5,434 nt of DNA from Clostridiaceae bacterium. Its GTDB lineage: Bacteria > Bacillota_A > Clostridia > Acetivibrionales > Acetivibrionaceae. The stretch spans positions 1 through 5,434 of the forward strand of contig JAAZCB010000022.1 in the NCBI GenBank assembly GCA_012513545.1, given 5' to 3'. A model generated the notes under the pieces. That model did no database searches. It saw nothing but the letters and a program-made list of their open reading frames with translations, and was not told the origin of the DNA. This document shows, piece by piece, positions 1 to 5,288 of this stretch (its first letter is position 1; the number at the start of each line of letters is the position of its first letter). A program made the translations under genes and the position numbers.

Positions 1-52
1 GAGTTATCGGTTTCATTTTACAGGACTGTGCAATTTGTATATCTGTAAGCAA
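1..52 (-). CDS. fhs: Formate--tetrahydrofolate ligase, N-terminal fragment (runs off left edge)
   Basis: Reading the minus strand from a TTG at 52-50 gives (M)LTDIQIAQSCKMKPIT before the window ends. This matches the well-known start of formyltetrahydrofolate synthetases (S/T-D-I-E/Q-I-A-Q-x-x-K-M-K-P-I). The enzyme joins formate to tetrahydrofolate using ATP in the cytoplasm, feeding one-carbon metabolism and, in acetogens, the Wood-Ljungdahl pathway. Only 17 codons are visible; the family is usually about 550 residues. The TTG start is chosen because a GGGGG ribosome binding site (plus-strand CCCCC, 61-65) lies 8 bases upstream and because family members begin just before this motif. An in-frame ATG ten codons earlier (82-80) has no ribosome binding site. 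The gene diverges from the yabG fragment and has its own promoter at 97-126. The identification rests on a short but distinctive motif. Confidence 0.82.
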   Translation of the reverse strand, partial: MLTDIQIAQSCKMKPIT

Positions 53-96
53 AATTAATACCCCCAATGGTCTTAATGGCATTCGTGTTTTTATTT

Positions 97-126
97 ATTA
101 TATCGTTTTAAAGGGTGAACTTTCAA
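97..126 (-). promoter_or_regulatory. Sigma-A-type promoter for fhs
   Basis: On the minus strand, TTGAAA (126-121), an 18-base spacer and a consensus TATAAT (102-97) form a good vegetative promoter. Transcription would start near base 90, about 38 bases before the TTG start of fhs. The promoter sits between repeat copy 1 and fhs, so the repeat is upstream of this transcript rather than in its leader. Confidence 0.65.
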
Positions 127-138
127 TATGAATAATTT

Positions 139-260
139 ACTTTTACGGTAAATTTACATAAGTGGTAAACTATATGGTCTTGGAAAGAGCAGATAATTCA
201 AGTGGAAATGCCTTTATTATGCATAAAATGTTAGTATATTCAGCACACATATAAACCACA
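139..260. repeat. Imperfect dispersed repeat, copy 1 (core 169-259)
   Basis: This stretch aligns with 5289-5416 in the same orientation. Shared blocks, in order, are ACTTTTAC (139-146), ACTATATGGT (169-178), GAAAGAGC (183-190), AAATGCCTTTATT (206-218, 13 identical bases) and TATAAACCA (250-258). Spacings between the last three blocks differ by one base between the copies; there is a 5-base difference between ACTATATGGT and GAAAGAGC. The ends can pair weakly (GTGGT 162-166 with ACCAC 255-259), but the long inner stem seen in copy 2 does not form here, so this copy looks degraded. A perfect 7-base inverted repeat, AATTTAC/GTAAATT (134-140, 148-154), lies at the left end. It occupies the divergent spacer between fhs and the yabG fragment. 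I do not recognise it as a known riboswitch or RNA family; a small non-autonomous element or a leader RNA are both possible. Confidence 0.7.
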
Positions 261-270
261 AAGTGATAAT

Positions 271-300
271 GAATACTAGCAGAGTGGAACATCATACATT
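271..300 (+). promoter_or_regulatory. Candidate sporulation-type (sigma-E-like) promoter upstream of the yabG fragment
   Basis: GAATACT (271-277), a 15-base spacer and CATACATT (293-300) resemble the sigma-E pattern (K-M-ATA-TT, 14-15 bases, CATACAMT) with about one mismatch in each box. The overlapping TGAATA (270-275) also resembles a sigma-G -35 box, so the assignment to one sporulation sigma factor is uncertain. The start would fall near 307, about 28 bases before the ribosome binding site. No sigma-A promoter is visible here, which fits a sporulation gene. Confidence 0.4.
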
Positions 301-347
301 TAATAAACATATTATGAATTGGGGAAATGTTTATCAGGGGTGTTAAT

Positions 348-593
348 ATGGTTGAGTTAAAATTAGGTGATGTTGTGGCCAGAAAATCTTACGGATCAGA
401 TATTCTCTTCAAAGTAGTCGATATCAGGAAGGATGGAGACATGGAAATAGTTGTGCTCAAAGGTATTTGTTACAGGCTTGAGGCGGACGCTCCCAAATCA
501 GACCTTATTATACAATCTGAAACTTGTATAAACGAATATAATGCAAGCTTCAGAAGATCAGTAGATCTGAAGGCAAGAAGTGTTTACCAGTAG
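348..593 (+). pseudogene. yabG: Sporulation protease YabG, N-terminal domain only (truncated)
   Basis: The 81-residue product begins MVELKLGDVVARKSYGSDIL, closely matching the start of YabG (B. subtilis, from memory: IGDMVARKSYQMDVLF). The match continues through the small beta-rich N-terminal domain to about residue 70 (DLIIQ...EYNASFRR). YabG is a forespore/mother-cell-era peptidase of about 290 residues that trims spore coat and cortex proteins. The stop at 591-593 removes the whole catalytic part; no PGKVLHLDGD-like, TGHD-like or GACQS-like motif is present in any frame before veg, and the roughly 380 bases available are too few for it. This therefore looks like deletion or decay, not a single frameshift. 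The ATG at 348 is preferred over one at 327 because AGGGGTG (335-341) lies 6 bases upstream of it. Alternatively it is a functional stand-alone domain protein: ribosome binding site, start and frame are all intact. Confidence 0.75.
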
Positions 594-877
594 TGTATTC
601 TCAAATTACCTATGCATAATGAAAATCTGAGAATGCCGAAGCTTTTTATTTAACCTCTTTCGAACGAAGTGAAAGAGGGAAAAGTCGAGGGACTTGATGC
701 CCTGGAGTTTTAATTATGTAGTACATCAGAAAAAAATCCGATAGAGGTCATTGTTAAAGTATTGGAAGTATTTAAACCTATGGCAAATATTGAGAAGGTT
801 TTCTATGAAAATCATAAAATCAAGGTGGAAACGAACTCCTGCTTAGCTGAACATTTATTAACAATTAAAAAAAAAGC
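594..877 (+). other. Gene-remnant-like spacer between yabG fragment and veg promoters
   Basis: No complete gene is visible. Staying in the yabG frame past its stop, the sequence is interrupted only by TAA at 651-653 and TAA at 711-713, then stays open to TGA at 879-881. The pieces read like protein: PLSNEVKEGKVEGLDALEF (654-710) and, from 714, 55 codons including NPIEVIVKVLEVFKP and ENHKIKVETNSCLAEHLL. I do not recognise a family, and they do not match YabG's catalytic domain convincingly. No start codon with a ribosome binding site serves them. They may be relics of whatever event truncated yabG, or a chance open stretch in AT-rich DNA. The hairpin at 654-678 lies inside. Confidence 0.35.
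654..678 (+). other. Stem-loop in the yabG–veg spacer
   Basis: CCTCTTTC (654-661) pairs perfectly with GAAAGAGG (671-678) around a 9-base loop. It is GC-richer than its surroundings but is followed by GGAAAAG, not a run of T, so it is not a standard rho-independent terminator on the plus strand. On the minus strand it is followed by AAATAAAAAGC-type sequence, again without a U-run. Its role is unknown; it could be an intergenic repeat unit. Confidence 0.4.
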
Positions 878-907
878 TTGACACAAATAAATTTTCCTTG
901 TTATAAT
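878..907 (+). promoter_or_regulatory. Upstream sigma-A promoter (P1) of veg
   Basis: TTGACA (878-883), an 18-base spacer and TATAAT (902-907): both boxes are perfect consensus. An A-run (about 867-875) just upstream could act as an UP element for RNA polymerase alpha subunits. Transcription would start near 914, about 60 bases before veg, and run through the second promoter. Confidence 0.8.
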
Positions 908-917
908 AGATATTTTT

Positions 918-946
918 TTGACAAGCATTCGATTATATGATATAAT
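918..946 (+). promoter_or_regulatory. Downstream sigma-A promoter (P2) of veg
   Basis: TTGACA (918-923), a 17-base spacer and TATAAT (941-946) match the sigma-A consensus in every position and spacing. It is preceded by an eight-base T-run. Transcription would start near 953, leaving a leader of about 25 bases. The -10 boxes of P1 and P2 are 39 bases apart, so the two sites are side by side rather than overlapping. The B. subtilis veg promoter is a classic very strong vegetative promoter, consistent with this. Confidence 0.9.
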
Positions 947-977
947 GTGTTCAAACAGAAGATGAGGTGATTCAATG

Positions 978-1241
978 ATGGAGAAGAGCAGCCTGTTTCA
1001 GATTAAGAGAGATATAGAAACCTGTGTTGGACAGAAGATACAACTTAAAGCCAATAAAGGTAGAAAAAAGGCTTTTATTAAAGAGGGAATACTTGAGAAC
1101 ACCTACCCTAGCATCTTCGTAGTAAAATTTGAAAACGATTATGAGGCAACAAGGAGAGTATCTTACAGTTATACAGATATACTTACAAAAGCAGTTGAAA
1201 TAGTTGTATGTAAGGATAACAAAAAGATACAGGTTAGTTAA
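978..1241 (+). CDS. veg: Veg family protein
   Basis: The 87-residue product matches Veg along its length: an IKRDIE-type start, then GQKIQLKANKGRKK, GILENTYPSIFVVKFE and RVSYSYTDIL, the most conserved segments of the family (B. subtilis Veg is 86 residues, from memory). Veg is a small cytoplasmic protein; in B. subtilis it is reported to promote biofilm matrix genes by countering the repressor SinR. Its role in Clostridia is not established. Two adjacent ATG codons exist (975 and 978); GAGGTGA at 964-970 is 4 bases from the first and 7 from the second, so 978 is preferred, adding only one Met if wrong. Two consensus promoters precede it and a terminator follows at 1286-1320, so it is probably a strongly expressed monocistronic gene. 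Its position after yabG matches other Clostridia. Confidence 0.93.
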   Translation: MEKSSLFQIKRDIETCVGQKIQLKANKGRKKAFIKEGILENTYPSIFVVKFENDYEATRRVSYSYTDILTKAVEIVVCKDNKKIQVS

Positions 1242-1285
1242 GGTGTCTGGTGTATAGAGGAGAAAACTTACTTTGTAAGATAAGT

Positions 1286-1320
1286 AAAAAGATCTGAATT
1301 AAAATTTAGATCTTTTTATT
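1286..1320 (+). terminator. Rho-independent terminator after veg
   Basis: AAAAAGATCT (1286-1295) pairs with AGATCTTTTT (1308-1317), a perfect 10-bp stem with a 12-base AT-rich loop, ending in a T-run. The A-run on the 5' side makes it potentially bidirectional. It separates veg from the sipL-like gene. Confidence 0.8.
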
Positions 1321-1487
1321 ATGCGCCATTTCCCGAATAGAAATTTTTATCTTTTAAGAATATTTTCTAAGTCTTGTCAATATATATTAATAAGCAGCTA
1401 TCTTAATAATATGAAATGCTAATATAACCTAGGTGTTTTAGTGAGAAAATTTGTTCAGGTAATATTTCTATCGAAGGAGGATTGAAA

Positions 1488-3056
1488 ATGTCCCTTGAAC
1501 TTGTAAGAGAATCAGCAAGAGTCAGTCGAGTTACAGGAGAGGATTCCGCCCAGACAATAGTTGAAAATGATATAATTGTGCCAGATATAAATCCGGATGT
1601 ATCAAGAATTCTTATTATTGATGGAGAAGTAATCGAAAAGAGTGCTCAGGCCACACAGGATAAAATACTGGTAGATGGATCAATACGCTATAAAATTTTA
1701 TATATTTCAGACGGGTCAGAACAGGAGATAAAAAGTATAAATACTTTTACTGATTTTTCGCATGGCATAGATGTAATAAATGCAAAATCCGGTATGAAGC
1801 CAAGCGTAAAATACGATATTGAGCATATTGACTATGAAATACTAAACGGCAGAAAAATAAATATAAAGACCATATTGAAGCTTAACGCCAGAGTATATGA
1901 GGATGTGGTACAGGATATTGTTAACGATTTAAGAGGTGCTGATGACATTCAGCTATTAAAAGATAGTGTTGAAGTATCCTGTTACCTGGGTGAAAATACA
2001 GTTAATCATGCAATTAATGAGATGCTGGAAATACCAGCGGGAAAGCCTTCAATAAAAGAAATCCTGAGAAGTGATGTAAAAATAACAGGTAAAGATTACA
2101 AAACTGCTGATAATAAGGTTATTGTCAAAGGCGATATTGATATACTAACACTATACATAGGGGATAATGAAGAGAGAAGCATAGAGTTCATGGAGCATGA
2201 AATGCCGTTCACTCAATTTATTGAGCTTGATGGGATCGCTGAAAATACGGTATGTGAAGTGGATTACAAGGTACTTAACTATTCCTTTAATCCTTCGGAA
2301 GACAGTGACGGCGAGCTTAGGATTTTAAATGGAGAAGTTGAATTGAATATTAAAGCCCAGGCAACCGAGCTGAGAAAGGTTGACCTGGTATCAGATGCCT
2401 ACAGTCTAAGCACGGACATACGAATTGAGACACAACCCTTTAAAATGAACAAATTGCTTGGCAGGGAAAAAAACCAGATTGTGCTAAAAGAAATTATTAC
2501 AGTAGATGGGAACAGTCCGGATATTTCAGAAGTTTTCAATGTGCTTTGCAAGCCTTTACTATCTGACATAAGGATTGTGAATGGAATGGTATCAATAGAG
2601 GGCATCGTTAATAACAGTATTTTGTATGTGGCGAACAATATGGAACAGCCTGTGTATTGTTATTATACTGAATTACCCTTTAGGTATAACCTTGAAATAA
2701 AAGAATTAAAAAGTGACATGAGATGTGAGGTTGACCTGGAAGTAGAGCATTGCAATTATAGTATGGTATCTTCAAATGAAGTGGAATTAAGGATTGTCTT
2801 AAATTCATATGCAAGAATATTTGAGCAGGTTGAGACATCCTTGATAACAAAAATCACTGATAATCCTGCAGATGAAAAGAAGAAAGCTGCATATCCGAGT
2901 ATTACAATATATTTTTCCCAGCCTGGAGACACTGTGTGGAAAATAGCAAAGAAATATTCTACAACTATGGATGATTTAAGAAAGATTAATGAAATAAGTG
3001 AAGGCGAAGAAATAGTACCGGGAATGCAGGTTATAATTCCAAGAAAAGTTAGCTGA
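1488..3056 (+). CDS. sipL: SPOCS (DUF3794) and LysM domain spore protein, SipL-like
   Basis: The 522-residue protein has three SPOCS/DUF3794 repeats at about residues 30-140, 180-290 and 335-445. Each carries the pattern (D/K/E)G-x-I/V...ILYI/TLYI/ILYV followed by an acidic/aromatic strand: DGSIRYKILYISD, KGDIDILTLYIGD, EGIVNNSILYVAN. A C-terminal LysM domain spans about 473-518 (GDTVWKIAKKY...DDLRKINEI...PGMQVIIP). There is no signal peptide or membrane segment, as expected for a mother-cell protein. In C. difficile, SipL binds the coat-basement ATPase SpoIVA through its LysM domain and is needed to localise the coat around the forespore. The ATG at 1488 is chosen: AGGAGG (1475-1480) is 7 bases upstream, whereas an in-frame TTG at 1482 is only one base from it. 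Context (yabG, veg, ispE) supports orthology with sipL. I found no clear promoter in 1321-1474; sigma-E control is expected from the family. Confidence 0.88.
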   Translation: MSLELVRESARVSRVTGEDSAQTIVENDIIVPDINPDVSRILIIDGEVIEKSAQATQDKILVDGSIRYKILYISDGSEQEIKSINTFTDFSHGIDVINAKSGMKPSVKYDIEHIDYEILNGRKINIKTILKLNARVYEDVVQDIVNDLRGADDIQLLKDSVEVSCYLGENTVNHAINEMLEIPAGKPSIKEILRSDVKITGKDYKTADNKVIVKGDIDILTLYIGDNEERSIEFMEHEMPFTQFIELDGIAENTVCEVDYKVLNYSFNPSEDSDGELRILNGEVELNIKAQATELRKVDLVSDAYSLSTDIRIETQPFKMNKLLGREKNQIVLKEIITVDGNSPDISEVFNVLCKPLLSDIRIVNGMVSIEGIVNNSILYVANNMEQPVYCYYTELPFRYNLEIKELKSDMRCEVDLEVEHCNYSMVSSNEVELRIVLNSYARIFEQVETSLITKITDNPADEKKKAAYPSITIYFSQPGDTVWKIAKKYSTTMDDLRKINEISEGEEIVPGMQVIIPRKVS

Positions 3057-3102
3057 GCAGCTAATCATAACAATCTTTATATTTTAGGTATCAAGAACTG
3101 TC

Positions 3103-3128
3103 CGGGGCTGTATAGCCCCGTTTTTTTT
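3103..3128 (+). terminator. Strong rho-independent terminator after sipL
   Basis: CGGGGCT (3103-3109) and AGCCCCG (3114-3120) form a perfect GC-rich 7-bp stem with loop GTAT, immediately followed by eight T (3121-3128). It lies 47 bases after the sipL stop and should end that transcript, isolating ispE. Confidence 0.95.
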
Positions 3129-3298
3129 ATGATTCTCCGGCTGAAAAATGATAGACAGGCTTCTTTTGTTAAATAGGAGTTCATTTCTGAATTGGACAGG
3201 TGAAGCGTTTTAAAAAGTTTAGCCTTCTGTAATAATTAATATCAGCATATTTATACTGGGTATGATTTGGTGATTAGATGACCCTGAGCTTTTTATTA
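3129..3298. other. Spacer between sipL terminator and ispE promoter: no gene seen
   Basis: The 335 bases between sipL and ispE hold the sipL terminator, the ispE promoter and leader, and this middle part. All frames are broken by frequent stops. A short AGGAG-like site near 3175 is followed by no reading frame of useful length. I see no convincing hairpin, repeat or RNA motif. Confidence 0.5.
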
Positions 3299-3327
3299 TT
3301 GAAAATGGAATGTATTTTGTATATAAT
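3299..3327 (+). promoter_or_regulatory. Sigma-A promoter of the ispE–gntR operon
   Basis: TTGAAA (3299-3304), an exact 17-base spacer and TATAAT (3322-3327). Transcription would start near 3334, giving a leader of about 57 bases. A second TATAAT (3344-3349) has no -35 box at proper distance. Having its own vegetative promoter fits an essential housekeeping gene lying behind a sporulation gene. Confidence 0.75.
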
Positions 3328-3391
3328 AATTAAACGTACAGGATATAATATTAAGCTCTTTAGTGGCTAAATTGAAATGCGCAGGTGAAGA

Positions 3392-4255
3392 ATGGATTCA
3401 TTAGTATTGAATGCAAATGCAAAAATTAATTTGTCTTTGGATGTTTTGGGAAAAAGACAGGATGGTTATCATGAAGTCAGAATGATCATGCAAAGTATCA
3501 ATTTGCATGATGAAATATCTATTGAGGTTGTTGAAAGTGGTATAGATTTAACCTGTAACAAAACCTGGATTCCTTCGGGAAATAGTAATATTGCTTACAA
3601 GTCAGCAGCTCTTTTAATGAAAAAGTATCCAATATCAAAAGGGGTCAAAATAAGAATTAATAAAAATATTCCTGTTGCAGCTGGCCTTGCAGGTGGAAGT
3701 ACAGATGCAGCAGCGGTTTTAAAGGGAATGAACAACTTGTTTTCTCTTGGAATCAGCGACGATGAATTAATGGTCCTTGGAAAAGAAATCGGTGCGGATG
3801 TTCCCTTTTGCTTAATGGGAGGAACGGCTCTTGCAGAGGGGATAGGTGAAAAACTTACTTGTCTTAGCCCGTTTAATGACATAAGTGTTGTACTTGCTAA
3901 ACCAAGGGTATCGGTTTCAACTGCATGGGTATACGGCAATCTTAATCTTGAAAAGATAACTTCAAGACCGGACACAAATTTCTTGTTAAAAGCAATAGAC
4001 AATAAAGATATTATCGGACTTGCAAAAAATATGAGAAATGTTCTTGAGGATGTTACTGTTGATAAGTATCCTGTTATAGAAGAAATCAAGGATGTCCTTG
4101 TTAAAAACGGTGCCTTGGGAAGTTTGATGAGTGGAAGTGGTCCTACCGTTTTTGGTATCTTTGAAGATAAACATTCTGCAAAAAAGGCTTACAGCTCTTT
4201 AAGAAATGAAAAATGGGAATGCTATATAGCTGAAACGTTATGTGAGGAGAGATGA
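3392..4255 (+). CDS. ispE: 4-diphosphocytidyl-2-C-methyl-D-erythritol kinase
   Basis: This cytoplasmic GHMP-family kinase phosphorylates 4-(cytidine 5'-diphospho)-2-C-methyl-D-erythritol with ATP, the fourth step of the MEP route to isoprenoid precursors. The 287-residue length is normal for IspE. Visible motifs: AKINLSLDVLGKRQDGYHEV at residues 10-29 with catalytic Lys11; the glycine-rich ATP loop PVAAGLAGGSTDAAA at 94-108; GADVPF at 134-139 with catalytic Asp136; GGTALAEGIGE near 143-153; and the C-terminal GHMP motif LMSGSGPTVFGIF at 245-257. The match to B. subtilis IspE is close throughout. The start is fixed by the family N-terminus; its ribosome binding site AGGTGA (3383-3388) is only 3 bases from the ATG, which may lower translation. 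The stop lies 6 bases before the GntR gene, so the two share a transcript. Confidence 0.97.
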   Translation: MDSLVLNANAKINLSLDVLGKRQDGYHEVRMIMQSINLHDEISIEVVESGIDLTCNKTWIPSGNSNIAYKSAALLMKKYPISKGVKIRINKNIPVAAGLAGGSTDAAAVLKGMNNLFSLGISDDELMVLGKEIGADVPFCLMGGTALAEGIGEKLTCLSPFNDISVVLAKPRVSVSTAWVYGNLNLEKITSRPDTNFLLKAIDNKDIIGLAKNMRNVLEDVTVDKYPVIEEIKDVLVKNGALGSLMSGSGPTVFGIFEDKHSAKKAYSSLRNEKWECYIAETLCEER

Positions 4256-4261
4256 ATATAT

Positions 4262-4939
4262 ATGGCAGGTAAGTTATCAAAAGTCAATCTTAATGACTAT
4301 AAACCTTTAAGAGAAGTGATTTTCGATACATTAAGGGAGGCCATTATTGCAGGTGAATTAAAGCCGGGTGAACGCCTGATGGAAGTTAAACTTGCTGAAA
4401 AAATGGGAGTCAGCAGAACCCCGGTTAGAGAAGCAATAAGAAAATTGGAACTTGAGGGTTTGGTAGACATGATTCCAAGGAAGGGGGCTCATGTTGCAGA
4501 GCTGTCCGTGAAAGATATAATGGATGTTCTTGAGGTTAGAGCATCACTTGATGGTCTTGCTACAGCACTCGCATCCGAGAGGATTACCGACGAGGAAATA
4601 AAGGAACTTAAGCATATACTTTCACAGTTTGCAGCATACTCCGAAAAGGAGAATTTACAGGGTACTATAAAAAAAGATGTTGAGTTTCACGATTTGATAT
4701 ACCGAGCATCAAGAAATGAAAGGCTTATTCAGATTTCCAGTAATTTGAGGGAACAATTTCAAAGGTTCAGGGTTATTTATCTTAAGGACTATAGTAGTTC
4801 TAAGGATCTTATTAAAGAACACGACAGCATATGTGAAGCTGTTTCTAGAAGGGACAAGGAAGCTGCAACGAAATTAGCACAAATTCATATTAGCAATCAA
4901 CAAAAGAACATTACCAAGGCGATTAAATCTTTTACCTGA
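4262..4939 (+). CDS. GntR family transcriptional regulator, FCD (FadR-like) subfamily
   Basis: The 225-residue protein has an N-terminal winged helix-turn-helix at about residues 12-80, including the hallmark segments IIAGELKPGERLMEVKLAEKMGVSRTPVREAIRKLELEGLV (given here only as landmarks at 28-67) and the wing RKGAHVAEL. An all-helical FCD ligand domain follows at about 84-215. Asp139, His143, His187 and His209 lie where FCD proteins place their Asp-His3 metal site, so it probably binds a metal plus a small carboxylate. The effector and targets cannot be read from sequence. The start ATG follows the ispE stop by 6 bases, with GAGGAGA (4244-4250, overlapping the end of ispE) 11 bases upstream, so translation is likely coupled. 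No linked catabolic operon is in the window, so the usual clue to the ligand is absent. A terminator follows. Confidence 0.93.
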   Translation: MAGKLSKVNLNDYKPLREVIFDTLREAIIAGELKPGERLMEVKLAEKMGVSRTPVREAIRKLELEGLVDMIPRKGAHVAELSVKDIMDVLEVRASLDGLATALASERITDEEIKELKHILSQFAAYSEKENLQGTIKKDVEFHDLIYRASRNERLIQISSNLREQFQRFRVIYLKDYSSSKDLIKEHDSICEAVSRRDKEAATKLAQIHISNQQKNITKAIKSFT

Positions 4940-4949
4940 CAGCTTGATT

Positions 4950-5010
4950 CTCATAGATTTCAAAAGAGTTGGTTGATAAGCCGTCAACTCTTTTGAAATT
5001 TTACTATGAG
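4950..5010. terminator. Long hairpin terminator between convergent gntR and HMA genes
   Basis: TTTCAAAAGAGTTG (4958-4971) and CAACTCTTTTGAAA (4985-4998) form a perfect 14-bp stem, followed on the plus strand by TTTT (4999-5002). A second, outer stem CTCATAG (4950-4956) with CTATGAG (5004-5010) is also perfect. It starts 10 bases after the gntR stop and ends 25 bases before the HMA stop. The T-run is weak on both strands, so strength is uncertain, but position suggests it serves both convergent genes. Confidence 0.75.
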
Positions 5011-5034
5011 TCATTTTCCTAAGCTTTTAAAATA

Positions 5035-5241
5035 TCATATTATTTCATAACCCATCTGAGTTATGTGCTTTTTAATATCCTGTGGATGTATTTCGGATGG
5101 ATTATATTGTATTTTTACATTCTGACTCTTAAGATCAATAGAAACATCTGTAATACCTTTTACTTGCTTAACACCCTCTTGAATTTTACTGGAACATGCG
5201 CTGCATGAAATTGATGGAACATTAAAATTTACTGTTTCCAT
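5035..5241 (-). CDS. Heavy-metal-associated (HMA) domain protein, CopZ-like
   Basis: The 68-residue protein is a single ferredoxin-like HMA domain: METVNFNVPSISCSACSSKI, then a helix, GITDVSIDLKSQNVKIQYNP and the closing helix QDIKKHITQMGYEI. The metal-binding pair is Cys13 and Cys16 (CSAC). Such proteins carry Cu(I) or another soft metal in the cytoplasm and hand it to P-type ATPases or regulators. The usual G-M-x-C-x-x-C is S-I-S-C-S-A-C here, so the conserved Gly and Met before the first Cys are replaced. The start is clear: AGGAGG (plus-strand CCTCCT, 5247-5252) lies 5 bases upstream. No transporter or copper regulator gene is visible on either side, so partner and metal are unknown. It converges on the GntR gene and shares the hairpin at 4950-5010. 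Confidence 0.88.
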   Translation of the reverse strand: METVNFNVPSISCSACSSKIQEGVKQVKGITDVSIDLKSQNVKIQYNPSEIHPQDIKKHITQMGYEII

Positions 5242-5288
5242 ATTTTCCTCCTAAATTAATAATTTAAACGGACAAATTTAATGGTAAA

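Noticed and set aside
3..131. Plus-strand open frame of 42 codons running in from the left edge
   Set aside because: It has no recognisable motif and overlaps the fhs start and its promoter on the other strand, which are much better supported.
139..260. Known riboswitch (THF type suggested by nearby fhs, c-di-GMP, purine or T-box)
   Set aside because: None of the conserved cores I know for these families is present, and the fhs promoter lies downstream of the element.
1374..1428. Possible sigma-A promoter for sipL (TTGTCA at 1374, TATAAC at 1423)
   Set aside because: The boxes are not at workable spacing, and no good sigma-E match was found either, so no promoter is called.
2399..2638. Minus-strand open frame of 79 codons inside sipL
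   Set aside because: It is antisense to conserved SPOCS-repeat coding sequence, has no family motif, and no ribosome binding site was evident.
3595..4174. Minus-strand open frames inside ispE
   Set aside because: They are antisense shadows of a strongly conserved kinase gene with all its motifs intact.
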